A DNA stretch of 36,840 nucleotides from an uncultured Bacteroidales bacterium (GTDB lineage Bacteria; Bacteroidota; Bacteroidia; Bacteroidales; UBA932), in NCBI GenBank assembly GCA_946616285.1, contig CAMOIT010000008.1, positions 1 through 36,840 of the forward strand, in the 5' to 3' direction. Made by a program: the position numbers and the translations under genes. Shown one piece after another: positions 7,518 through 14,864 of this stretch. Under the pieces are notes generated by a model. That model saw only the letters and a list, made by a program, of their open reading frames with translations. It was not told the origin of the DNA and ran no database searches. Numbering within the stretch: position 1 is the stretch's first letter; every line of letters begins with the position of its first letter.

Positions 7518-8246
7518 TTATTGCTCGTCCACGCCACCGATACCGTTCATGGTCGCATCTGCCACCAGGTGGGTTTGCATGCGCTTGCGGGCGAATTTTA
7601 GGCCCCAGAAGCAGCCCAGCAGAATGACAATCGTGATGACTCCGCTCATTTCGGGGCTGACTTCGGCCATCATGGCGATGGTGTCGTAGATTCCGTGGGC
7701 CAGCACAGGATACAGCCACATCTTGATGTTAGCGCCTGGGGCGCGGTACTTGTCGAAGTGGTTAAGGGAATAGTAGTATCCCATAATAACCGCAAAGGCG
7801 AAGTGCCCGGGAATGGCGGTGAGGGAGCGTCCAAGGCCTGTGGTAACCCAGTTGGAGCCTGCGGCGAAAAGGTATTCTATGTTCTCGAAGGCGGCGAAGC
7901 CCATGCCTACGCACACGGCGTAAACTATGCCGTCCATACGCTCGTCGAAATCCTTGCATTTGCGAAGAAACAGCCACAGAAGCACCAACTTTGCCGTTTC
8001 TTCCGGGATAGCCGCACCGAAAAAGGCCGTGCGGAAGGCGTCGCCGAAGGAATGGATTTCCTGCGGGAAAAGGCCCAGAGTCATGGAAGGAACCGAAATA
8101 ACGAATGAGGCAAATACCGACAGCCATCCGTAGAAGAAAGCCTTGACAAGGTTCTTAACAGGTTCCCTCTGCAGCTTGTCCTGCTGGTAGGTATAATAAA
8201 TAAGGATGAAGGCGGGCAGGACCGCCAGTGCTATTACGCGTATCAT
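7518..8246 (-). CDS. PrsW-family intramembrane metalloprotease
   Basis: 242 aa membrane protein with about seven hydrophobic segments. The PrsW (peptidase M82, in the wider CPBP/Abi-like group) motifs are in order: PEETAK (81-86, the glutamates), FAAFENIEY (117-125), GHFAFAVIMGYYY with His148, and AHGIYD with His184. In Bacillus subtilis PrsW cuts the anti-sigma factor RsiW. Here the substrate is unknown, although an anti-sigma-like membrane protein is encoded about 10 kb away. It is transcribed divergently from rnhB, and the -7 element ends four bases before the ATG, so the message should be nearly leaderless. It lies between two inverted copies of a palindromic repeat. Confidence 0.85.
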   Translation of the reverse strand: MIRVIALAVLPAFILIYYTYQQDKLQREPVKNLVKAFFYGWLSVFASFVISVPSMTLGLFPQEIHSFGDAFRTAFFGAAIPEETAKLVLLWLFLRKCKDFDERMDGIVYAVCVGMGFAAFENIEYLFAAGSNWVTTGLGRSLTAIPGHFAFAVIMGYYYSLNHFDKYRAPGANIKMWLYPVLAHGIYDTIAMMAEVSPEMSGVITIVILLGCFWGLKFARKRMQTHLVADATMNGIGGVDEQ

Positions 8247-8250
8247 GGTG

Positions 8251-8258
8251 CAAAAGTA
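8251..8258 (-). promoter_or_regulatory. Promoter -7 element for the prsW-like gene
   Basis: TACTTTTG on the - strand, ending four bases before the ATG at 8246; it faces away from the rnhB promoter 13 bases off. Confidence 0.7.
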
Positions 8259-8270
8259 CAGATTTTTCCT

Positions 8271-8278
8271 TAATTTTG
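8271..8278 (+). promoter_or_regulatory. Promoter -7 element for rnhB
   Basis: TAATTTTG, five bases before the rnhB ATG at 8284, so almost no leader is predicted. Confidence 0.7.
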
Positions 8279-8283
8279 TGCCG

Positions 8284-8895
8284 ATGGCAAACCTGAAACC
8301 ATATCTTGAGGCCGGAAGGATGGAAGCGGGCTGTGACGAAGCAGGCCGCGGACCTTTGGCTGGGCCAGTCTATGCCGCCGCGGTGATTTTGCCGCCGGAT
8401 TTTCATCATCCACTCCTGAACGACTCCAAGCAACTGAGCGAAAAGCATCGTGACCTTCTCAGGCCAATCATAGAAAAAGAGGCGCTGGCATGGGCCGTGG
8501 AGGCTGTATCGGCCGAAGAAATCGACAAGCTTAACATACTCTGGGCGTCGGTGACTGGCATGCAGAGGGCCGTGCTAAGGCTGGACCCGCAGCCGGCGTT
8601 TCTCCTTATCGACGGTAACAAGTTCCGCCCCTTCGACCGTTTCGGCTTCAACGACTACCGCACCGTAGTGCACGGAGACGCCACCTTCGCAAGCATCGCC
8701 GCAGCGTCTATCCTGGCCAAGACGTACCGGGACGAGTACATGCGAAAACTGGCCCTGGAGTATCCCCAGTACGGCTGGGACCGAAACATGGGCTACCCCA
8801 CGGCCGAACACGTCGAGGCCATACGCCGTTTCGGCTACACCCCCTGGCACCGAAAATCCTTCCACGTTAAAGAGCTGGAGCCGTCACTGTTCTGA
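8284..8895 (+). CDS. rnhB: Ribonuclease HII
   Basis: 203 aa enzyme that cuts RNA in RNA-DNA hybrids and at single ribonucleotides in DNA. The signature GCDEAGRGPLAGPVYAAAV is near residues 16-34, with Asp18 and Glu19 as metal ligands. LNDSKQLSEK, LLIDGNKF and SILAKTYRDEYM follow and supply the remaining catalytic acids; MGYPTAEH is near the end. The length is typical of the family. The ATG at 8284 was chosen because it sits just after a perfect -7 element and the longer in-frame extension would overlap the divergent prsW-like start. It is monocistronic, followed by repeat copy B. Confidence 0.95.
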   Translation: MANLKPYLEAGRMEAGCDEAGRGPLAGPVYAAAVILPPDFHHPLLNDSKQLSEKHRDLLRPIIEKEALAWAVEAVSAEEIDKLNILWASVTGMQRAVLRLDPQPAFLLIDGNKFRPFDRFGFNDYRTVVHGDATFASIAAASILAKTYRDEYMRKLALEYPQYGWDRNMGYPTAEHVEAIRRFGYTPWHRKSFHVKELEPSLF

Positions 8896-8917
8896 GCCTT
8901 CGCCTTTGCTGCCGGCC

Positions 8918-9073
8918 GTGACGGTCTCGGGCTGAAAAATGCCCCAAAACATGACCGTTGTCGTAAGTCCTGACGACGAAGGGCAAGAAAACGGTCGAAA
9001 ACGTGACCGTCGTCGTAAGTCCTGACGGCGAAGGGAAAGAAAATGGCCGAAAACTTGACCGAGGCCGTCGGCA
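8918..9073. repeat. Palindromic intergenic repeat, copy B with 52-bp tandem units
   Basis: Related to copy A (7411-7510) but in the opposite orientation and one unit longer. After the GTGACGGTCTCGGG end come two 52-bp imperfect tandem units, 8952-9003 and 9004-9055, each beginning TGACCG and containing GTCGTAAGTCCTGACG. A truncated third unit merges into GAGGCCGTCGG. GTCGT/ACGAC pairs within each unit can form hairpins. It fills most of the gap between rnhB and the sufB promoter. Confidence 0.7.
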
Positions 9074-9099
9074 ATGTCGGCGCTTTTGCAAAAAAGCAG

Positions 9100-9107
9100 T
9101 ATCTTTG
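9100..9107 (+). promoter_or_regulatory. Promoter -7 element for the suf operon
   Basis: Perfect TATCTTTG, eight bases before the sufB ATG at 9116. No Fe-S regulator site is recognisable. Confidence 0.75.
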
Positions 9108-9115
9108 CGCATAGT

Positions 9116-10558
9116 ATGGCAGACGACGAGAAGATAATACGGGAATTCACTTCCTCTGAATATAAAGAAGGCTTCGAAACGGACATTGAGCAGGAATTCT
9201 TGCCCAAGGGGCTGAACGAGGATATCGTGCGCATGATATCGGCCCGGAAAGAGGAGCCCCAGTGGCTGCTGGAATTCAGGCTTAAGGCATTTCACGCATG
9301 GGAAAGCATGCCGCAGCCGGAGTGGGCGCATCTGGATATGCCGAAGATTGATTTTCAGGATATTATCTACTTCGCTGCGCCTAAAAAGGATAAGGACCGC
9401 CCCAAGGAGATAGACCCCAAGCTGGCCGAAACCTTCGACAAACTTGGCATCCCAATCCAGGAGCGTGACGTTCTGGCTGGCGTCGTGGCCGTTGACGCAG
9501 TCTTCGACTCGGTATCTGTAACTACCACATTCAGAAAGACTTTGGCCGAAAAAGGCATAATCTTCTGCTCCTTCTCCGAAGCCGTTAAAGAACATCCGGA
9601 CCTGGTGCGTAAGTACCTCGCCAGCGTGGTGCCGCCAACGGACAATTACTTCGCTGCACTTAACAGCGCCGTGTTTTCCGACGGCTCCTTCTGCTACATT
9701 CCCAAAGGAGTCCGCTGCCCCATGGAGCTTTCCAGCTATTTCCGCATAAACGCCAAAGGCACAGGCCAGTTCGAGCGCACCCTGATAGTGGCCGACGAAG
9801 GCTCTTACGTCAGCTACATGGAAGGCTGCACCGCCCCCATGAGGGACGAGCAACAGCTGCATGCGGCCGTTGTAGAGATAGTCGTGGAAAAAGACGCCGA
9901 CGTAAAGTACTCCACCGTCCAGAACTGGTACCCGGGAGACGCCGACGGCAAAGGCGGCATTCTGAACCTCGTTACCAAGCGCGGAATATGCAAGGGAAGC
10001 GGCTCGCACCTCAGCTGGACACAGGTCGAAACCGGCAGCGCCATTACATGGAAATACCCTTCCACCATACTGAAAGGGGACTTTAGCTCTTCTGAATTCT
10101 ACTCCGTGGCCGTTACCAACAACCATCAGCAGGCCGATACAGGTACCAAGATGATTCACATTGGACGTGGAACCAAAAGTCGCATAGTGTCAAAGGGCAT
10201 ATCGGCCGGAGAAAGCCAGAACAGCTACCGCGGACTTGTGCGCATGGCAAAAGGGGCCGAAAACGCCCGCAACCATTCCCAGTGCGACAGCCTGCTTATC
10301 GGCTCCCTTTGTGGCGCCCATACCTTCCCGGACATCCAGTCGCAGAACCCTTCCGCCACCGTTGAGCACGAAGCAACCACGTCCAAAATATCTGAGGATC
10401 AGCTGTTTTACTGTAACCAGAGGGGCATAGGCCCTGAAGATGCCGTGGGGCTTATAGTCAACGGATACGCGCGCGAGGTGCTAAGCCGCCTGCCCATGGA
10501 ATTTGCCGTCGAGGCTCAGAAATTACTGCAAGTATCACTGGAGGGTTCAGTTGGGTAA
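9116..10558 (+). CDS. sufB: Fe-S cluster assembly scaffold SufB
   Basis: 480 aa core scaffold of the SUF iron-sulfur assembly complex, expected to work with the SufC ATPase and SufD. Typical motifs are [54 protein letters not shown] and a C-terminal [13 protein letters not shown]. Cys390 there matches the cluster-assembly cysteine (Cys405 of E. coli). [21 protein letters not shown] completes the signature. Length is normal. ATG 9116 is chosen because it follows a perfect -7 element; the longer in-frame extension would include that element. The next gene is pnuC rather than sufC, with a hairpin-forming repeat between. Confidence 0.96.
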   Translation: MADDEKIIREFTSSEYKEGFETDIEQEFLPKGLNEDIVRMISARKEEPQWLLEFRLKAFHAWESMPQPEWAHLDMPKIDFQDIIYFAAPKKDKDRPKEIDPKLAETFDKLGIPIQERDVLAGVVAVDAVFDSVSVTTTFRKTLAEKGIIFCSFSEAVKEHPDLVRKYLASVVPPTDNYFAALNSAVFSDGSFCYIPKGVRCPMELSSYFRINAKGTGQFERTLIVADEGSYVSYMEGCTAPMRDEQQLHAAVVEIVVEKDADVKYSTVQNWYPGDADGKGGILNLVTKRGICKGSGSHLSWTQVETGSAITWKYPSTILKGDFSSSEFYSVAVTNNHQQADTGTKMIHIGRGTKSRIVSKGISAGESQNSYRGLVRMAKGAENARNHSQCDSLLIGSLCGAHTFPDIQSQNPSATVEHEATTSKISEDQLFYCNQRGIGPEDAVGLIVNGYAREVLSRLPMEFAVEAQKLLQVSLEGSVG

Positions 10559-10561
10559 TTG

Positions 10562-10640
10562 CCGTCATTCCCGGCGGTCCCTGAGTCGGTCCCTGAGCCT
10601 GTCGAAGGGCCTGTCGAAGGGTGACCGGGAATCTCAAAAG
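10562..10640. repeat. 79-bp REP-like repeat, copy 1 (inverted relative to 13419-13497)
   Basis: Exact reverse complement of 13419-13497 over all 79 bases by eye. It contains two overlapping CCTGTCGAAGGG units and two GGTCCCTGAG units. Its outer part can fold by pairing ATTCCCGG (10567-10574) with CCGGGAAT (10625-10632). It sits inside the suf operon, between sufB and pnuC, eight bases before the pnuC ATG. The CTTCGACAGGCTCAGG-type motif is, from memory, a widespread intergenic element in Bacteroidota and other phyla. Confidence 0.8.
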
Positions 10641-10648
10641 AAACGAAA

Positions 10649-11272
10649 ATGATAGATTTTGCAATATTTGAAATATCCGGTCACCCGGTGCTGCTTATAG
10701 ACCTGATATCCAGTATATTGGGTCTTACATGCGTGTTCCTGGCCGGCCGTAATTCAAAGTACAACTTCTGGGTCGGCTACCTTTACACGGCGGCGCTGTT
10801 TTTCCTATTCTGGAACAGGAACCTGTACGCCAGTTTGCTGCTGCAGCCCGTGTCGCTTGCCATCAATATCCTGGGTCATTTCCGCTGGACCCATCCAAAG
10901 CCGGAAGAGAAGAGTTCCCAGGATGATAAGTCCCTGAAAGTCAGCATGCTCAGCTGGACGGAAAGGGGCCTATGCGTGGTGGCGCTTATTGTCGTTGCCT
11001 TCGTCTGGGGATGGATACTCGACAGATTGTTCCCCGCCGATCCTCACCCCTATCTGGATTCGGTAGTAACAGTGTTAATACTTATGGCCCAGTTGCTTAG
11101 CGCGCTCAAGAAGTGGGACTGCTGGGTGGCGTGGCTGCTTGTCAACATTACCCAGCTAATACTGCACATCAGCGTAGGCAATGTGTTCATGCCTATTGTG
11201 AGCGCCCTGTACCTTATTAACGGCCTGTGGTCACTGTCGACCTGGATGAAACTGTATAAAAATAAAGCATGA
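10649..11272 (+). CDS. pnuC: PnuC-family vitamin transporter
   Basis: 207 aa membrane protein with about seven helices. Features of PnuC (nicotinamide riboside uptake) and the related thiamine transporter PnuT include LIDLISSILGLTCVFLAGR near the N-terminus and NLYASLLLQPVSLAINILGHF. DPHPYLDSVVTVLILMAQLL comes later, and CWVAWLLVNITQLILHI lies in the last third. The substrate (nicotinamide riboside, thiamine or another vitamin) cannot be decided; no thiamine riboswitch is seen. No -7 element precedes it, so it should depend on sufB read-through. Its stop overlaps the sufC start in ATGA, so it is translationally tied to sufC. It is an unexpected passenger between sufB and sufC. Confidence 0.85.
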   Translation: MIDFAIFEISGHPVLLIDLISSILGLTCVFLAGRNSKYNFWVGYLYTAALFFLFWNRNLYASLLLQPVSLAINILGHFRWTHPKPEEKSSQDDKSLKVSMLSWTERGLCVVALIVVAFVWGWILDRLFPADPHPYLDSVVTVLILMAQLLSALKKWDCWVAWLLVNITQLILHISVGNVFMPIVSALYLINGLWSLSTWMKLYKNKA

Positions 11273-12006
11273 TGCTTAAAATCAATAATTTGCACGCCTC
11301 AATCGGCGATAAGGAAATACTTAAAGGATTGGACCTTTCAGTTGGCAAAGGCGAGGTTCACGCGATAATGGGTCCCAACGGCGCCGGAAAGAGCACCCTG
11401 GCGGCTGTTCTGACGGGAAAACCCGGCTACGAGGTCACGGAGGGCAGGATACTGTACAACGGGCAGGACCTGCTGGCCATGTCTGCGGAAGAGAGGGCCT
11501 GGGCCGGTCTTTTCCTCAGTTTTCAGTATCCCATTGAAATCCCGGGAGTTACCATAACAGCATTTATGAAAGCGGCGGTTAATGCCAAGCGCAAAGCCCA
11601 GGGCCTTCCCGAAATGAAAGCCGGCGAGTTCCTGAAGCTCCAGAAGGAAAAGATGGCTTTCGTGAAGATGAAGCCGGAATTTGCAAAGCGCGAAGTGAAT
11701 GTAGGTTTCTCCGGAGGTGAAAAAAAGCGTAACGAGATATTCCAGATGGCCATGCTGGATCCATCCCTCAGCATTCTGGACGAGACAGACAGCGGCCTTG
11801 ACGTGGACGCCCTTAAGATAGTGGCCGATGGTGTGAACGCCCTCAGGAGCCCGGAGAAATCGGCCATAATAATCACGCACTACCATAAGCTTCTGGAGTA
11901 CGTGCAGCCGGACGTGGTGCATGTGCTCAAGGACGGTCGGATTGTGAAAACCGGTGGCAGGGAGCTTATAGATGTAATTGAGAATCAGGGATTTGACCAG
12001 TTCTAA
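11269..12006 (+). CDS. sufC: Fe-S assembly ATPase SufC
   Basis: 245 aa ABC-type ATPase that powers the SufBCD scaffold. Walker A is GPNGAGKST (35-43). The Q-loop region FLSFQYPIEIPGV is SufC-like, the signature motif is FSGGEKKRNEI and Walker B is LSILDETDSGLD, all diagnostic. There are two adjacent ATGs (11269 and 11272). The first overlaps the pnuC stop (ATGA), so either could be used, changing the product by one residue. sufD begins one base after its stop. Confidence 0.96.
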   Translation: MMLKINNLHASIGDKEILKGLDLSVGKGEVHAIMGPNGAGKSTLAAVLTGKPGYEVTEGRILYNGQDLLAMSAEERAWAGLFLSFQYPIEIPGVTITAFMKAAVNAKRKAQGLPEMKAGEFLKLQKEKMAFVKMKPEFAKREVNVGFSGGEKKRNEIFQMAMLDPSLSILDETDSGLDVDALKIVADGVNALRSPEKSAIIITHYHKLLEYVQPDVVHVLKDGRIVKTGGRELIDVIENQGFDQF

Positions 12007-12007
12007 T

Positions 12008-12601
12008 ATGGGACACGGCAAGTATGTCATACCGAGCATCGCGAGTGTATCTCCCATAGTGGTTCAGGCCGGCGAGGTCCTGAACCTGGAATTCGTGGTC
12101 CTTCCCGGTGAGTCAAGGGACATCACCGTTTGCGTAGACCTGTTAGGCCCCGGTGCTGAAGCCCATCTGAAAGGCCTCTACCTGTGTTCAGGTGCCGAAA
12201 AGGTCAATTTCCGCATAGTCATGCACCACCGTTCGGCCGGATGCAGGAGTACGCAGCTGTTCAAGGGCATTGCCGGCGGCGAGGCGCAGGTCACCTTCGA
12301 CGGAACAATAATCGTCGCACCTGATGCCCAGCAGACCGAGGCTTTCCAGGAAAACCACAACATCGTGCTCTCCGACAGCGCAAAAGTTGAAACTCGCCCC
12401 CAACTGGAGATTTACGCCGACGACGTGAAATGCTCACATGGCGCGACAGTCGGCCGCCTGAACGAGGACGAGCTCTTCTACATGCGCTCCCGCGGCATCC
12501 CCGAAAAAGAGGCCCGGACGCTCCAGATGCTGTCCTTCCTTTCTCCCGTTATTCCTTCGGAGAGGGCCGAAGAAATCGAAAAAGCCATCCGTAGCCTATG
12601 A
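12008..12601 (+). CDS. sufD: Short SufD (beta-helix core only)
   Basis: 197 aa, under half the usual SufD length (roughly 420-450 aa). What is present matches the C-terminal beta-helix: a mid-region HHRSAGCRSTQLFKGIAGG, then DAQQTEAFQENHNIVLSD. KCSHGATVGRLNEDELFYMRSRG follows, with Cys142 and His144 at the positions of E. coli Cys358 and His360. The SufC-contacting C-terminal helices (IPEKEARTLQMLSFLSPVI) complete it. The N-terminal helical domain is absent, not frameshifted, because sufC ends one base upstream. It should still pair with SufB and SufC (inference). It overlaps ispE by ATGA. Confidence 0.92.
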   Translation: MGHGKYVIPSIASVSPIVVQAGEVLNLEFVVLPGESRDITVCVDLLGPGAEAHLKGLYLCSGAEKVNFRIVMHHRSAGCRSTQLFKGIAGGEAQVTFDGTIIVAPDAQQTEAFQENHNIVLSDSAKVETRPQLEIYADDVKCSHGATVGRLNEDELFYMRSRGIPEKEARTLQMLSFLSPVIPSERAEEIEKAIRSL

Positions 12602-13425
12602 TTACCAGGCCGAATGTCAAGATTAACCTTGGCCTCAACGTGCTGAGGAAGCGCCCGGACGGTTTCCACGACCTGGAAACGCTCTTCGTACCTTATCCCG
12701 GCATTTCGGATGTGCTTGAAATAGTGACAGGAGACGATTACAGCCGTACTCTTGGTGGCCTGCAGGAACGCTATTCCGAAATGGCCCAGGCGATTTCTCC
12801 TGACGGCAAACTGATGATAACGATAGCCAGGGCCGAAGGAGTGGACTGGGATCCGCTGAAAGACCTTACGGCTAAAGCATATATGCTTCTGGCCCAGGAA
12901 TTTAAGCTTCCTCCGATGAAAATATTCCTGGAGAAGCTTTCCCCAGTAGGCGCCGGCCTTGGGGGAGGATCGGCCGATGCCGCTTTCGCCCTACGGATGA
13001 TTTCGGAGCTTGCCGGCATGGAACTGAAGGATGAAGCCCTGGCAGGCTATGCCGCCAGCCTTGGAAGCGACTGCGCCTTTTTCGTTTACAACCGCCCGAT
13101 GTTCGGCTCCGCCCGAGGCGAAATACTTGAGCCATACGACCTTGACCTTGACGGCCACCGTATCGAAGTCGTGATTCCGGACGGTATCTCCGTCTCCACG
13201 GCTGATGCCTACCGCGGAATTGTCCCCCGTACCCCGCCAGTACCACTGCGTGAGGTGCTCCGCAGCCCGGTCGAATCCTGGCGGAACACCCTTGTGAATG
13301 ACTTCGAGGAAACAGTCTTCGCCAAATACCCGGCCCTTGCTTCTTTCAAGCGGGAAATCTATGCCCGGGGGGCTGTTTATGCCGCCATGTCAGGCAGCGG
13401 CAGCGCATTTTTTGGAATCTTTTGA
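12598..13425 (+). CDS. ispE: 4-diphosphocytidyl-2-C-methylerythritol kinase
   Basis: 275 aa GHMP kinase of the MEP isoprenoid pathway; it phosphorylates CDP-methylerythritol. The N-terminus RPNVKINLGLNVLRKRPDGFH is the IspE substrate motif. The ATP-binding glycine loop is SPVGAGLGGGSADAA (about 118-132), and the C-terminal AMSGSGSAFFGIF matches the third GHMP motif. It overlaps sufD by four bases. Two later MEP enzymes, IspG and IspH, need Fe-S clusters, so co-transcription with suf genes makes functional sense (inference). Its stop codon lies inside the second copy of the 79-bp inverted repeat. Confidence 0.95.
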   Translation: MITRPNVKINLGLNVLRKRPDGFHDLETLFVPYPGISDVLEIVTGDDYSRTLGGLQERYSEMAQAISPDGKLMITIARAEGVDWDPLKDLTAKAYMLLAQEFKLPPMKIFLEKLSPVGAGLGGGSADAAFALRMISELAGMELKDEALAGYAASLGSDCAFFVYNRPMFGSARGEILEPYDLDLDGHRIEVVIPDGISVSTADAYRGIVPRTPPVPLREVLRSPVESWRNTLVNDFEETVFAKYPALASFKREIYARGAVYAAMSGSGSAFFGIF

Positions 13426-13530
13426 GATTCCCGGTCACCCTTCGACAGGCCCTTCGACAGGCTCAGGGACCGACTCAGGGACCGCCGGGAATGACGGGGT
13501 GCGTCACCCTCGACAGGCTCAGGGACCGGT
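13419..13530. repeat. 79-bp REP-like repeat, copy 2, plus an extra unit
   Basis: 13419-13497 is the perfect reverse complement of 10562-10640, including six bases of the ispE end and stop. A further CGACAGGCTCAGGGACCGG unit follows at about 13509-13528. The remainder of the gap to 13661 holds only an AATCGTT/AACGATT inverted repeat (13565-13571 and 13602-13608) next to a T run, possibly a weak terminator, and a poor -7-like AATGTTTG before the next gene. Confidence 0.8.
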
Positions 13531-13661
13531 TGTTAACCATTAAAAATGTAGGGGTAAACGGCAGAATCGTTTAAAACGTCAATTTTCTTCACAATTTTTT
13601 TAACGATTGTAGGTTTTCCGGACCGCTTTCGCCACCTTGCAGCCGACAAAATGTTTGTGCT

Positions 13662-14861
13662 ATGCGAAAGTTGTTGGGTCTTGGTCTGTTGTCGTTGGCT
13701 TTATCGGCCTGTTATAAGCTACCTTATCCCCAGATTCCGCGGTTCATGCTGTTGCAGGACCGTTTTTCTTCCTCCGTACATATAGAAAAGCCGCACGAAA
13801 TCTCCGTCTGGACCACCGCCGTGGTGTATCCGGACAGCGTTCCGTGGCAAAACGTGCCCGACACTTCGGTGGCAAGGCTGGTGCTTTTCAAAAACGGGGA
13901 GGAAGTGCTAAGTGCGGAAGGAGCTTCGGAACTGCATCATCGTTTTATGGACGGACATCTTTGGTCAGACAAATGGGACGGAAACAGGACTGCGGTTTAT
14001 TGCGACGGCGGCGAAGTGTTCAGTTTCCCGTCTGAAGAAATACTTCTTGGTTTTCTTATAAAAGACGGTCATATCCATACACTTGGCCAGCGGCCCGGCG
14101 GGGAAGGCTTCTGCTACAGGGTCGACGGCGGCGAGGTGTTTTCTTCGGACGTCGGCACAATTGTGGGCTCCTTTAATGAAAGGGCCTGGCCCGGAGGTGC
14201 CCTGACTGACGACGGCGCAGGTGTTTACTATGCATACAGAATACCGGTGAAGACCTACGGCAAGCTGGACTGGGAATACAGGGTGATGCGCGGCTCCGAA
14301 ACCGTGAAAATCATCCTTGCAGGCACTGCCAGTGCGACCTACGACATCAGGGTCATGAGCGGCAAAATCTACAGCCTCCGGCGCCGTGAATCCGGAGATT
14401 TGGTATTGGCCGAAGATGACCTGGAGGAAAAGATTCCGGAGTTTGCGCTGGAGACTCTATGCAGCTGCATGCTGTATCCCATTGAGGACCGTATGGTCAT
14501 AAAAGGCTACAGCTGGATAAAAAAGTACGGACAGTATATGTCCTGGCTCAGGGATAAAGGCGGAATAATGCATAACCTCACGAGTGCCAGGCCATTTGCC
14601 GAATGGCAGCCGGCAGGAACCAACCTTTCGGCCATAGACATGGAAGGGGACAGAGTGGGAAGCATTTGGATAGCTGGGGAAGAGCAGGAACCGCTCTCGC
14701 AGGATTATGTCCTGACATCGCCCCTTTGTATGTTAAGCGGCGACGTCCTTTTTGCGGTGGCCCTAACTGGCGCCGACGGACGGAACCATCTTATCCGGGT
14801 GTGGCAAAGCGACTTCCCGATGTCGTTCAACGGCTATTTCTGTTCAATTCATATAGAGTAA
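13662..14861 (+). CDS. Lipoprotein of unknown function
   Basis: 399 aa protein with a lipobox (SLALSAC, Cys17), so it should be exported and lipid-anchored. I do not recognise the family. The body has recurring motifs with aromatic and glycine residues: VYCDGGEVFSFP, FCYRVDGGEVFSSDVG, GKIYSLRRRESGDL. They are spaced like strands of a beta-propeller or similar repeat fold, with GGEVFS appearing twice. No enzyme motif is apparent. The gene ends three bases before comM, so the two are probably one transcript, though a functional link is not obvious. Only a weak -7-like sequence precedes it. Confidence 0.7.
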   Translation: MRKLLGLGLLSLALSACYKLPYPQIPRFMLLQDRFSSSVHIEKPHEISVWTTAVVYPDSVPWQNVPDTSVARLVLFKNGEEVLSAEGASELHHRFMDGHLWSDKWDGNRTAVYCDGGEVFSFPSEEILLGFLIKDGHIHTLGQRPGGEGFCYRVDGGEVFSSDVGTIVGSFNERAWPGGALTDDGAGVYYAYRIPVKTYGKLDWEYRVMRGSETVKIILAGTASATYDIRVMSGKIYSLRRRESGDLVLAEDDLEEKIPEFALETLCSCMLYPIEDRMVIKGYSWIKKYGQYMSWLRDKGGIMHNLTSARPFAEWQPAGTNLSAIDMEGDRVGSIWIAGEEQEPLSQDYVLTSPLCMLSGDVLFAVALTGADGRNHLIRVWQSDFPMSFNGYFCSIHIE

Positions 14862-14864
14862 GTT

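Noticed and set aside
8918..9073. 52-bp tandem units taken as a possible CRISPR array
   Set aside because: Units are directly adjacent with no unique spacers, only two and a fraction copies exist, and no cas genes are near.
8867..10159. Long open frames on the - strand opposite sufB and across repeat B
   Set aside because: They are antisense to a clear sufB, have no family-like motifs, and parts are translations of the repeat.
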